Position numbers and translations under genes: made by a program | Part shown: positions 10,904 to 23,700 of the stretch, in pieces | How the letters are laid out: each line of letters starts with the position of its first letter | Position numbering within the stretch: position 1 is the first letter of the stretch | Assembly: GCA_014607495.2 (NCBI GenBank) | Contig: CP053175.1 | Coordinates: 5,828,001 to 5,892,000 of the forward strand | Source: Carposina sasakii | Lineage: Eukaryota > Arthropoda > Insecta > Lepidoptera > Carposinidae | Direction of reading: 5' to 3' | Length of the DNA: 64,000 nucleotides | The notes under the pieces: model-generated | The model's input: the letters and a program-made list of their open reading frames with translations, nothing else | What the model was told of the DNA's origin: nothing | Databases searched by the model: none

Positions 10904-11740
10904 TGGGGCATAGGCTTATTTAGTAAGTTTGAAAGAGTTGTGTGTTTGATATTATTATCAAGAGTGACAGGAGATAAAGAAAAATGTTTATTTAGGGCAT
11001 TTAAATCTACGGTACCTTTAGGAATATCTGAACATTTGCCAACCCCAAGTGATTTAAGAAATTTCCAGACTTGACTTGGACTATACTTTTCAATTGATGC
11101 ATGAATGTGGCGCCTCTTTTCATCCCTACACAGACGAGCACACCGATTCCGCAAGTTCTTGTAGACATTAAAATTTTCTGTAGAAGGAAAAATTTTATTT
11201 TTGCGCTTGGCGAGATCTCGTTTTGACATAAGCTTTTTGATATCGTCATTTAGCCAAGGTGAAGGAAAGTGCTTAACCTTAACCCTTTTAATAGGAGCAT
11301 GTTTATCGAAAAGGCTAATTAGCATTCTATTGAATTGCTCTATTTTATCATCTACAGTAACACAATCAAGGACAGGGGACCAGTCAATAAGACAAGCATC
11401 ACTCTTAAGCGCCTCCAGATCTATGTTCTTAAAACTACGAAGAAGGAGAAATTTAGACTTACGTTTAGGGGGCCTAACTTTATAAGATAAGAAGATAAGG
11501 TCATGGTAGGAAAAGGGAGCATCAAGTTGACCATGTGTAGAAACTTTATTTACGTTAGAAACTATTATTAGGTCAAGAAGAGAAGGTATACTATGAGGAG
11601 CATGGTGAGTAGAAGAAAGGGGTAAGATAGTCATGTTGAAGGATGAAATAATAGAGTGAAGTTTTTTCGAACGAGAGTCGTTCTTAATGAGACACGTGTT
11701 GAAATCACCCAGAATGATTGTATCATCATATTGAGGACTG
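10876..11740 (-). pseudogene. CR1-like LINE, endonuclease C-terminus and linker
   Basis: The frame from about 11740 reads ILGDFNT, then the uninterrupted 11634-10876 stretch contains LLDLIIVSN and a lysine-rich linker (SPWLNDDIKKLMSKRDLAK). The N-terminal endonuclease residues are missing, consistent with 5' truncation. Confidence 0.7.
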
Positions 11741-11850
11741 AGTTTTTGACTGAGAATTTGTGTAAGTTATGGATGTTTGTGGCAATATTCCTATGCTTAG
11801 GAGAACTTTGACAATGTGTGTCAATAAGTGACAATAAGTGGGTTACCATA

Positions 11851-12390
11851 ATATTGTTATATTCTTACAATTAGGCAAAATAGATGTTGTACTATTCTGA
11901 GGCGGCTGCTGACATTTCACTCCCTTAACGAATGGGATGGTGCAGTGCAAGTTCAACCGTACACTTATAAAAATTCAGATGACCTAATGAAACACATGAA
12001 AGTCAACAATATCGCATTCTAACTCGGACTAAGCGACCTCTAGTGGCGGTATACGCTAATTAAAGTGAGCGGCGCTCCAGATAAGGCTAATTTTTCATAT
12101 GAAATCTTCTGTTCGCGCCGGCCTATGTCTGTATGTCTATTTCGCACTCATTGAATACAGTACTAGGAATTGTACCAAATTTCGTTTCATTGGAGCGCGA
12201 TCGCTAGAGCTCTACTCGATACATAAGATTACAACTTACTTGAGACGAAGGCGTAGACACTATTGTATAAACATAGTATGTAGAATTGAAAAATAATTAT
12301 AAATATAGAGAAATATATCTTGCCTATGTAATCATCGTGGGTGGGAGTGCACCGCACTAGCGCTCCTTAGGACGAGCCGCCAGTGGTACT
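11851..12390. other. Unassigned intergenic sequence
   Basis: No gene or recognised repeat seen on either strand. Confidence 0.4.
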
Positions 12391-12391
12391 A

Positions 12392-13085
12392 TTAGACGCC
12401 CGCAACTCCGTCCGCGTGGACTACAGAAAAAACAAAATGTCGAAATTATCTGAATAAAAACATTTTTCCGAGATAAAAAGTAGCCTTTATGTTATGTGGG
12501 ACCTGCCACAATATATTCATGAAAACTGCATCGAAATCGGTTTAGCCGTTTTTGAGATTAGCGTGCACAAATGCACAAACAGACAGAAATTCGAAAAATC
12601 ATTCTTTTGGGTATTGCGTTGATAAAGGTCTCCTAAAAATTTTTTCTTATACAGGATGTTTTTTTGTGGCCACCTTTAACGAAGGATGCGTACTCTATAC
12701 ATAAAATAAAGTAAGTTTATGCCAAAAAAAATGCTGCGAATTTTTTATTTTTATTATTTTTAATTACTTGATCTGGCGAAATTTATAGTGTCTAGTGTTT
12801 ATGCTAGTTTATTTATAGACAGATATTAATTATTTCTCGTGAAAAAATCTTGCTGCGTGCGTCTATGTGCATTTATGCAGAAAAACGCAGTCTATTTACT
12901 CAACTTTGGACCCTAATATTTTGGAAACCACACACTTCCCAGGTATGTTTCCATGGAGAAAAATGATCGTGATGATGAGGAGATTCCGTAGTTTTCGGGA
13001 ACGTTGACGACCAAAAATCAGCCTGTATATCTTCCATGTACAGACAGCGATCCGTTACATTTTTATTATATGTGTATATATGTAT
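12392..13085 (+). repeat. Lepidopteran repeat P (GGACGCCCGC family), copy 1, split by a MITE
   Basis: From GGACGCCCGCAACTCCGTCC through GAAATCGGTTTAGCCGTTT to GACAGCGATCCGTTACATTT. Other copies are at 27748-28077 (+), 37105-37425 (-) and 63060-63345 (-). The uninterrupted copies show that 12652-13025 is an insertion. Confidence 0.75.
12652..13025. mobile_element. 374-bp MITE M with TA target duplication, copy 1
   Basis: Left end CAGGATGTTTTTTTGTGGCC, right end (reverse complement) CAGGCTGATTTTTGGTCGTC, flanked by TA on both sides (12650-12651 and 13026-13027). An inverted copy lies at 28069-28447 and a partial one at about 39498-39715. No ORF. Tc1/mariner-type by duplication and terminal repeats; family not named. 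Confidence 0.75.
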
Positions 13086-13254
13086 GTTCCACAGACCCCC
13101 ACCCCGTAGTCTTTTTTTGACAGTAGATAGAGGTGATAACTCATTGAAACTTAGCAAATGAATGACATAGTGTAATTGTATCTAGTTTTAAGATTTTGTA
13201 ATTGAATAAAGAAATAAATAAATAAATAATGCATTACCTGAAGGTGAATATGTC

Positions 13255-13380
13255 TAAGCTATAAAAAATAAAATATTTTCCAATGATGTAACATAATAAC
13301 TGCAGAGCCTAATATTTCAATGGATCCTGGCTGTTCAGTTGTTATGTTACATCATTAGAAAATATTTTATTTTCTTCAAT
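13255..13380. repeat. Imperfect palindrome
   Basis: Two arms of about 40 nt (13263-13303 and 13335-13375) containing AAATATTTTCCAATGATGTA are inverted around a 30-nt spacer. Probably a short MITE. Confidence 0.55.
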
Positions 13381-13924
13381 AGTATTTAATCCATAAATAT
13401 ATTATAGAATTCTAGACCACCGGATATCTAAGAACTTGTTTTGATCTTTTCAGTTTTTTATTATTACCAATAAGTACATAGTTTGGTTCTTTTTTACGCA
13501 GTCGGGTTTTTGAATTTTTTAGATTATGTTTTTGTTATTTTATGCTTTTTAGTTATGTAATAACATTTACTAATAGGTAGCCTTCAAGAAATATGCTCGA
13601 CATGATCGGCAGCAAGAAGTTTTCATCTTACTGCTGTCTAAAAGCTTATATGCGAGAATGTTACGCAACTTTAAATCGATATAAATCCTAAACGGTCAGT
13701 CGGATCGAAAAATGTTGAGAGAAAAACTGATAATTATTTTTAAATACCTATTCAACGATATCCCAATTGATATAGTTTGTTGACTTTAATTTTTTTCATT
13801 TTCACAATATGGTGCCACTTCTGTTACATTCTTCTTTACACAGCAGAGGTACATACATGTAAGTCAATCAATAGGGAGTTGCAACTGGACTTACTTTAGT
13901 AGGCGATATCACAGAACACATTTA

Positions 13925-14215
13925 CTAGAGGTGTAAAAGTAACGAATAAAAGCGTACCCGTATGTATTCGTTACTTTGACCATGAGTACTCGCTACTATC
14001 GTATCGTTACCGAATTAGTAGAACATACGATCAAAAACAAACGTATCAATACACAACTTGCGATCCGAAACAGTGTATTATACGAAAAATACCCATGATA
14101 CGAAACATGCGAGTAACGAGACGAATTCCTGGGTAACGTTTCGTTACTCGGTACTTGATGCAGTACCCGTTACTCAGTAACAGTATGAATACATACGGTT
14201 TGTTACAGCTTTAAC
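13925..14215. repeat. Repeat X (GTAACG-rich), copy 1
   Basis: Contains many GTTACTCG/CGAGTAAC-like words. A second copy, split by later insertions, lies at 59491-59517 plus 60712-60835. Nothing coding. Confidence 0.6.
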
Positions 14216-14541
14216 ATTTACTCCTATATAGCCGAGGGCGATTTAAGTTTTTATTTAGGCAACATTAAATGTGTACTGGTTAATTTTCTCCACGTAATTC
14301 TGCGGCGTTCGGCTTCAAAAAATGTGCATTTATTCATAAAACTCTATTAGTTAGCAAGAAAATACAGCTTAAATAAGTGTAAAATTATTAAACAATTTTA
14401 TATTAAGTTTGAGGGGACGACAATTCCAGGTATTCTTGAAGACTTCGTAACTTTTATCCTTGGTTCTGACACCGGGCTTTATTTGATATTTGAACATCAT
14501 TTCTATTTGTATTTAACTAAGAAAATCATTTTTATTTTCAG
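14216..14541. other. Upstream of glucosidase II alpha start
   Basis: A TTTTCAG acceptor-like site ends one base before the ATG, suggesting a non-coding first exon upstream that I could not locate. Confidence 0.35.
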
Positions 14542-14542
14542 G

Positions 14543-14776
14543 ATGAAGGCCTTGGGGCTGCTTCTGGTAACAGTCCTGATGATTAGCGGCTGTCTTTGTG
14601 TAGATAAGAACAACTTTAAGCGATGCGATCAGTCTGGATTTTGCAAGCGTCTAAGGCCCCTGAAACCTGAAAAATCCCAGTATGTGCTGAATTTAGACAC
14701 TGTAATAGTACACGGGAACATCTTGTCCGCGGAAGTTAACACCATAGATTATGAATCTGAAAAAAGGACTACACTG
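14543..14776 (+). CDS. Glucosidase II alpha exon 1
   Basis: Residues 1-78. Signal peptide and CDQSGFCKR; ends before GTAAGT in phase 0. Confidence 0.92.
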
Positions 14777-17700
14777 GTAAGTTTTTTTAAACATTGATTC
14801 CTTGTAATTAACTATGACATTTTGAGGTTGGAATCCAGCCAAATTTCTTCATAATGAGTTCAGATATAATCGACTTTTGTTAGACAATTTTATTGATAAA
14901 CATAACCTGTGTTTTTACTGAATATACTTTTGCAGTGGAGCTATGCACTGAAGTTGTCTGCACTAGCTGATGGTACCTTCAGGGTGGAACTGGATGAAGC
15001 TGATCCTCTCTATCCTCGTTACAGAACCCAATTAGCCTTGAATGGAGAGCCAAAAGCAGACAGGTAAGAAAAATCTGTGATTAATAATAATAATTTAATA
15101 ACAAGCTGCCATCTTATTTTACACCCAAAATCTAGCAAATAAACTTATTATTATCATTAAATCCTCTGCACCCTTTTTGTAACACCCAAACTTAAATTGC
15201 CAAATAAACCTAAGATACCAATTTTAAATACAATTAACTGCGTACAAAATTTGAAGTAAAAGAGAAGTTATCTGAAATAAATGTATATTCATAAAAAATC
15301 TAATGTAAAACAGACCATTGTATATGAAAATACTTTCAGCATAAAACTGGTGTCGAATGAGAATGGAAAATTGACCCTGGCAAACTCACAAGGCCACAAA
15401 GTGGTGATAACGGTGGAGCCGCTTAAGTTTGAGTTCCTGGACGTAACCGGTGACGTGGCGGTGGTGTTGAATGAGAATGCACAGCTGTTTGTGGAGCCCC
15501 TGAGGACTAAGAAGGAGGACACTGACGAAGAAGGGAATCCTGTTGAAGTGGTGAGTACAAAAGCCACTTGACACTTATTTACGTTTCTGGCACTAGGTGT
15601 TGAACTGATGTGGGCATGCTCAGCAAATCTGCTGGCTGTATTAATTAATTTCAAAGCCTTTTTTGTAGAATTTTAACTAAATGTGTTAATCAGAATGAAG
15701 TAAATAATATAATTATTGATCTACCTACAAGGTACTGCTTCTGTTTGCATTTGGACAGAGGTCTCCCCTATCCTTCTCTTGTTCTCTAAACCTATTAATT
15801 GCTCTACGTCTCTTTTAAATGATTGATTAGATTTGATTATTTATGGCAAAGTTGCAGTTTAAACTAAGAGTAACAAGTAGCCGCAGCTACTTTACTTTAA
15901 TATGACGGATTGCCAAACAGAGGGTTGCATCCACTCACTGCCATGGGTTATTCCAGGATATAAACAGTAGACAGAAATAAAGCAGTAAGAAAATAGAGGG
16001 TCGTGAATTTGTAGTTGTCTGTACAGTGCTACAACTCAGGTAAGATAAAGGACGTGGTCGTCCTTGGTGCAAAAATATACTTCGAGTTCGGGCCTTGGGG
16101 CAACCCCCGTGTCCGGGCAAACTTCTAGGCGCGCGACAACGCGCCGGTAACTTAAATGGCCCTTAAAGGGGGCCACATGGGTCAGAGAGTCTGACCCATT
16201 TGGGAAGGGAAAGATGCGGCTGGTGGGGGGACGCGGACCGGGCTAGTCGCCCCTGGTATTACCAGGGTGCACCCGGCCACTTGAGCTGCCACTGCCACCG
16301 GCCAGTTCGCGAAAGAAGAGGAAGAAGGAATGGAAGTTAACCGCGCGCAGCGCGCGCTTCGCTTTATATCAGGGCTTCCCCACTACCCCACTTAATCGCA
16401 TCGGACGTAGCGCTGACGACCTGTCCTGTCTTTAAAAACTTTTTTTTTGCAGATAAATAATAAAAATTGCCTACAATTAGAAATAACAATCAACCGAATT
16501 AAATTTTAAATAATTAGAGGATTTATTTCATTTGCCGTCAAATATAATTTTGCTTTAAATAAATTTTGCTTTTGCCGCGTGGTGCTGGCAGAGTAGAGTT
16601 TGTACCACCCCATGCCTGCCCGTGGGTATCGTACGAGGCGATTAAGGGTTTCCGGGAAGCGCCTCCCGTGCTGACAACATAGTCCGAAAATCACAGTGAG
16701 TTACCAACCCGCCTGCCCAGCGTGGTGACTATGGGCAAAACCCCCCTGTGGCAGTAGCCTTGTGGGCGTGCCCTGGAAGAGGCTTACGTCCAGCAGTGGA
16801 CTGCAATAGGCTGAAAACTAACTATGTCTTATTCTACAAAAAAAAAAACTTTATTTCTAAACTTTATTTCTATTTAACAACTAGGGATCCGCCTCGGCTT
16901 TGCACGGGTGGAAGGCCCTTTCACGTGGAAAAAGTCATGGGCGTCTATAGAAAAGTGTTGTTTTAAACTTTTTCAGGCAAATTTAAAAAAAATCTCTCCG
17001 TTAGAACCATCCTCGTACTTCAAGGAATGTTCTAAAAAAGGAATTAGCGAAATCAGTTCAGCTGTTCTCGAGATTGGCGCTTAGCAACAGAATCAGCGAT
17101 TTATTTTTATATTATAGACGATAGATAACCTTTCTGTCTTTGTTATATTTTGTGGACTGGAAAATAGACAAAGTTCTAGATGTTAAATTGCCGATATCAT
17201 TTCAGTACGAGGAGGGCACATGGGGAGAGAACTTCAAGTCTCATCACGACAGCAAACCGCGCGGCAATGAGGCCGTGTCTTTGGATGTCAGCTTCCCGGA
17301 CGCTGAGCAAATATATGGTACGTAGTTACATAAATATTTTTATATAGCTAATCTAATATATAAAATTCTCGTGGCACGGAGTTTGTTATGAAACTCCTCC
17401 GAAACAGCTTGACTGATTTTTATGACATTTTATATGTATATTCGGTAGGTCGAAGAATAGGCCGCAATTTTTTATACGCCTTCCACGCAATAAGCGGTAT
17501 CCACGAGAACGGCACGCTACGGCTAGTAGGTATATAAAATTCTCGTTTCGTTGTATTTGTTACCAAACTCCTCCCACAACGCTTGGCCGATTTTTTTTAT
17601 AATTACGTCACAAATTGTTACTTATGTTTTTATAATTTATGTTTTGTACATATTTATCAGTTTGCCTTTAGCAGCTCTCCTAGATTTCGTGTTTAGGCGA

Positions 17701-20700
17701 TCATAGCCGTTGTTAGTTCCACGTTGGTGGCCATAAAGCCCCGAAACGCCAACTTATGCTTGACAGACTGTAACGGATATAAAAAGTAACATATAAAAAA
17801 ATGACAATCGACAAATAAGTTGCGTATGATTTCTTGTCGAATAAATTATTTAAAATTTGAATTTACTGTTATGTATGTAGGTAGGTTAACAACAATTCTT
17901 TGTAACTTACCTCCTTCCTCACGCTATTACAATAAACCAGTCTGCAATAGATTGTCTTTCACTTAGCATACATTACATTGGCGCAGTCGGTATTTAATAT
18001 AATTTTGTGAAAATGCCTATCGGAAAGATTGAAACCTTCGAAATAGGAAGTCACGATTGGGTCGCGTATTGTAGAAGGGTAAAACAGTTTGTCGCTCTAA
18101 ACAATATCGCGGAGAACCTACACGTAGCTACTCTAATTACGCACGTAGGTGTGGCGTGCTATGAGTTAATGTGCGACTTGTGTGCTCCGGGATTACCTGA
18201 AAACGAAACCTTCGCACGATTGGAAGAAATAGTGAAACAACATCTAGAACCGCAACGGTCGGAGATAGCAGAAAGACATCTTTTTCGGCAGAGAACGCAA
18301 ATGCAAGGCGAGACTATAAGTGATTATTTACAAGGGTTGAAGCATCTGGCTAAAACTTGTAACTTTACGAACATATGTAATAATCCATTGGAGATAAGTT
18401 TAAGAGATCAGTTCGTATCCGGTCTCGCCAGTGAGGATATGAGATCCAGGCTGTTTGCGGAGAAAAACTTGGATTACAAGCGTGCAGTAGACCTCGCGCT
18501 TTCGCTAGAGGCGGCGGACAGGCACGCATCGGTGGCGTCCGGCAGCAGCGGCGGCGGCGCGGAGGGCCTGCACCGCGTGGGCGCGTCGCGAGGCCGGCCG
18601 CCGGCGCGCGCGCCCGCTCCACCCATCGACCGGCGCTGCTCGCGCTGCGGCCGCGATGGCCATGCAGGGGCGAGGTGTCGGTTCAAGGGATATACTTGTG
18701 ATCAATGTGGTGAAAAAGGTCATTTAAAAGCCGTTTGTAGTGATAGGTACAAAAGTGCAAGTGGGCAGAAGCAAACGAGTGTCTCGAAAGGTCAGTTTTT
18801 TTTTAATAATTCAAGTGACGACAGTGACGGTAGTTTGGATTTCTATAACATTGCGTGTAGAAGTAACGATAAACCGTATATCATAAGATTAAAAGTAAAT
18901 AATGTTTACTTGAATTTTGAAATTGACACGGGAAGTAAAATATCTGCAATTTCTAAAAGTTGTTATGATCAATTGTTTTCGCATATTAAAATCAAAAAGA
19001 TAATGTTAAGGTTAAAATCCTACACAGGCAATGTTATCGAGCCCCTTGGTTATATAATGGTAGATGTCAGCCATAATGGGGTCATTGCTCCCTTAGAGCT
19101 ATACGTTATCGTGAATGGAGGTCCGCCGTTAATGGGTCGTACGTGGATTAGACATTTACAATTAGATGTGACATCTTTCCACAGTATGGAAGGGGTTCCG
19201 AATGAAATTAATTTGCTACGTAAACAATTTCCCAATGTGTTTGCTGATGGGCTAGGGACATTTAAATCTTGCATGCAATTACATCTTACTGATAAGACTC
19301 CAGTATTCGTAAAAGCGCGACCATTGCCTCTCGCGCTGCGTGCGCCGGTGGAACGCGAGCTCGAGCGCTTGCAGCGGGATGACGTCATTTATAAGGTGGA
19401 TCGCTCGGACTATGGTACACCCATAGTGCCGATAGTAAAAAAGAATGGCGATATTCGCATATGCGGTGATTATAAAATCACCATTAATCCATTATTAAAA
19501 GATTTTCATTACCCGCTTCCACGCATTGAAGATATTTTTGCTACCCTATCCGGGGGCGAACAGTACACGAAATTAGACCTGTCCCACGCCTATCAACAAG
19601 TGCTTTTGAGTGAAGATTCTCAACCGATGACGGCAATCACAACACATGTAGGAACATTTGTTTATAAACGAGTACCGTTTGGTATAAAATGTATACCTGA
19701 AAATTTTGAAAAATTAATTGAGGAAACATTGTGTGGACTGCCCTCAACGGTAGCTTTTCAGGATGACATTTGTGTGACTGGCAAAGATAAAAAGACGCAT
19801 TTAATCAACTTACAATTAGTATTATCTAGATTAAATGATGCTGGATTACGTGTTAATTGGTCAAAATGTGAATTCTTTAAAAACAGTGTTACTTATTTAG
19901 GTTATTGTTATATATGTGTGTGAGGTTACCCACACCACTGTATCGAGCTATTGTAAATACACGTCAGTGCGCTACCAACTACCGGTTGTTTCACTTGTCT
20001 CCAACCTACATACCTAACAGTGGCGACGAGGTACCCTCAATAATTTTGGAAAAAAAAAATCTAAAATAATGACTTCTTTATTTGGTATATTATCGGCGTT
20101 TGACCACAAGGAGCAAACTTGGGAGTCGTACAAGTTTCGGATTGCACAGTGGTTCATCGCCAACGACATCAACGCAACAAGCGATGCTACTGGAGAGAAG
20201 CGACGAGCGATCCTGTTGAGCGCACTCAGTGACAGGACTTACAAGTTGGCAGCGGACCTCGCGTTGCCTAAACAGTTACACGACGTGCCGTATGAGGATA
20301 TCCGACGTTTACTGGATGACCATTTCGTGCCCAAACGTTGCGGGTTCGGTGAACGGTCCAAATTCTACGCAGCCACACAGCAACAGGGCGAAACATTCGG
20401 CCAATGGGCTGCGAGGCTGCGCGGACTAACGGTACATTGTGCATTTAGTAACGTAGAAGAAGCGCTGCGGGACCGGTTTGTCATGGGCATGGTGCCGGGG
20501 CCGGAAAAGGACAAGCTGTTTGCCAAGGAAGTCGCCGGGCTGTCCCTGGCGAAGGCGGTGGAGCTGGCGGAAAGCGTGCGCGCCGCGCGCGCCGGCGCTG
20601 CCGCAGCTAGCGGTGCGCTCGCCGCCCCTCCCGCGGACCAGCTGTTCCAGATCACCCAGGACCAGGCGGACGGTCCGCGGACCAGCGCCAAACTTAGTAA

Positions 20701-23700
20701 AGTACAGTGTCAAGTGTGTGGTTACAATAACCATAAATCGTCTCAGTGCCGTTTCGCTAAGTCTAAGTGTAAAAAGTGCAAAGCAACCGGACATTTAGGT
20801 AGGATGTGTAAAAAATTAAACTACGTAGGTTCGGGTACTATGGACGAGGGCGATGACGACGACGGTGAGTGTTTTAACATTCGTTCTTTAAAAGGGGAGC
20901 CCATGTTAGAAACGGTAACAATTTTGGGGGTAAGACTTAAATTTGAAATTGATAGTGGGTCAGCGGTCACGGCGATCTCGGAGGCGACTTACAAACAACA
21001 TTTTCATACTATACCATTGTCACAAACTAGAAAACTACTTTTTTCATATACAGGCGATAAAATTGTCTGTTTGGGAGTAGTACCATTACCTATTTGTTAC
21101 GCGGAACGTACTCATATTTTGAAAGTGTATGTAATTCAAAATGGGGGGCCGCCTATACTAGGACGTGATTTTATATCAATTTTTAAATTACACATGTTAC
21201 CTATACAATACTGTACACAAGAAGATAACAACGCAGTAATTGTAGATTTACAAAAAACAGTATAAAGGCGTGTTTTCTGATCAATTGGGCTTATTCAATA
21301 AGTATTCGATTAATTTGCAGCTAAAGGAAGATGCAAAACCAGTTTTCATAAGAGCACGCCCCATAGCATTTGCACTCCGTGACAAGATCGATAAGGAGAT
21401 CGACCGGCTAGTATCGTTAGGTGTTTTAAAACCGGTCGAGCATGCGCGGTATGCATCACCTATTGTACCAGTACTAAAAAAAAACGGGTCAATTAGAATT
21501 TGCGCCGATTATTCCACGGGCGTTAATAAACAGTTGCTAATTGATCATTATCCGTTACCGACAGTCACTGAGCTTTTTTCAAAATTACACGGTGGTCAGC
21601 AGTTTTCTAAATTGGACTTGTCTAACGCGTATAATCAATTTGCTTTGAATAATGAGTCACAGGAGATTACATGCATTAACACACACCGCGGACTATTTAA
21701 GTATACGCGCATGGTTTTCGGGTTGGCGAGCGCGCCTGCTATCTTCCAGCGCGCAATGGAGACTTTGGTGGGCGGGCTGCCCGGCACCCTGTGCCTGCTC
21801 GATGACGTACTGGTGACGGGACACAACCGCGCCGAACATCTGGATAGGCTTAGCGCGGTCCTGCATAAGTTACAAGACGCGGGGTTGACCTTACAGAAAG
21901 ATAAGTGCGAATTTTTTAAGGATGAGATTAATTACTTAGGTTATGTTATAAATAAGAATGGCCTTAAAAAATCATCACAAAAAATAGAAGCAATTGTAAG
22001 TGCGCCCGTCCCCGGTAGTGTCAAAGATTTACAATCGTTTCTCGGCCTCGTAAATTATTATCGTAATTTTGTTCCACGCGCGTCCACTATATTAAGTCCA
22101 CTTTACGATCTTCTAAAAAAGGGCGTGGAGTGGTCTTGGACAGACAAACATGATGAGTCATTCAGGAAAATCAAAAAATGTTTGGCATCAGAGCAAGTAT
22201 TAACTCATTTCAACCGAGATGCCCACATTATTTTGACAGTTGACGCGTCTTCCTGTGGCTTAGGCGCAATTCTTTCCCAAATAGAACCGGATGGCTGCGA
22301 GAAGCCAATTGCCTTTGCATCGCGTACTCTGAATGCGGCAGAGAAAAGGTACTCGCAGATCCAAAAGGAAGCAACTGCAATTATTTTTGGAGTTAAACGG
22401 TATCATCAGTATTTGTATGGCAGGGCTACACCATTCACCTTACGCACTGACCACAAACCGCTTCTATCAATATTTGGTCATAATCGTGGGGTACCGGAAG
22501 TGACTGCAAATAGGCTACAAAGATACGCTTTATTTTTGGCAGGTTATAATTACCAAATAGAATTCGTACGAAGTGCGGACAATAGCGCGGATTATCTATC
22601 TCGCGCTAGCCTGCCTGCGAGCGACGGCGCCCGCGCCTGCGGCGATGACGACGCACTCGAGCCGCTCGATCGGGCATCATATATGCACTTTGTGATAGAT
22701 GGTACTTTGCCCGTCACGCTACAACAAATCCGCGACGAGACTAGTAAAGACCCAATTTTGATAAAGGTTAAAAATTTTATTATCAACGGTTGGCCTAAAC
22801 ATGTAATGCAAATAGATTTAAAACCTTATCATTTATGTAGACTACAACTTTCTGACGAAAATGGTTGTTTAATGAGGGGTCACAAATTAATTATACCTAA
22901 AACCTTACAACAAATGATATTGTCTGAGTTACATCGCTCTCACTTAGGCATAGTAAAAACAAAAGCAGAAGCGAGGTCTAGGTTCTGGTTTCCCGGTATA
23001 GACGCCATGATCGAACATATGGTGGGTTCATGTGACGTATGCATACAGCTACGACCTTCGCCGGCGCGTGCGCCCCTCGCTCGCTGGCAGTACCCACCCG
23101 AACCATTTTATAGACTTCACATTGATTTTCTCGGTCCTATCAATGGAGTATCTTATTTAGTAGTAGTCGATGCTTACTCCAAATGGATTGAAGTCTATAA
23201 TATGAAAGGGTCAACTACAACAACGTCGACTATTCAAAAAATGTACGATTTTTTTTCTAGACACGGTGTTCCTAACACAATAGTGAGTGACAACGGTGTA
23301 TCTTTTACTTCAAATGAATTTAAAACGTTTTGCACGGCAAACGGGATTTCGCACGTGACGTCACCCGCTTATCACCCGGCCAGCAATGGTCAGGCGGAAT
23401 CTTACGTAAGAGTGGTGAAAAAGGGAATAAAATCAAGTTTATTACGTAATCGGGGCGTACAAAGTTCTAACAATGAACTACTTAAATATTTATTCGATTA
23501 TCGGAATTCCATCCATTCCGCCACAGGGGTTTCGCCTGCTGAATTAGTCTATGGCCGTAAGCTTAGAACGCGATTAGATTTGCTTAAAACTAATCATAGC
23601 AATAAGTCACTGCCCTCGTCCATATCCATACCTAACGATAAAAATATATGTAAACAGTCCTCGCGGATTAAACCTCAAGAGTCTAATCCAAATATTATAT

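Larger units (their letters stand above)
9097..11850 (-). mobile_element. CR1-like non-LTR retrotransposon, 5'-truncated and frameshifted
   Basis: Minus-strand LINE ending in CTTTATTGTG-type AATAAAGAATA followed by about 15 A (plus strand 9097-9120). It retains the endonuclease C-terminus (ILGDFNTCLIKND near 11700, LLDLIIVSN near 11585), then RT blocks AISSKAVGDDEIS, QYRPISVLPILSKALE, FQSGFRPGHST, MDFSSAFNCVDYD, AGVPQGAVLSPLLF and the catalytic HLYADDLQLY near 10170. A C-terminal domain ends DHYLSII-stop at 9327. At least three frameshifts are visible (near 10690, 10440 and 10050). CR1-like placement is by RT motif recall. Confidence 0.8.
15551..17205. other. Glucosidase intron 3 with repeats
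   Basis: Holds a GC-rich minus-strand fragment (about 16000-16360) related to the 3' region of the Jockey LINE, and a copy of the 'gcctattgcagtccactgc' repeat (16562-16815). The rest is AT-rich. Confidence 0.55.
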
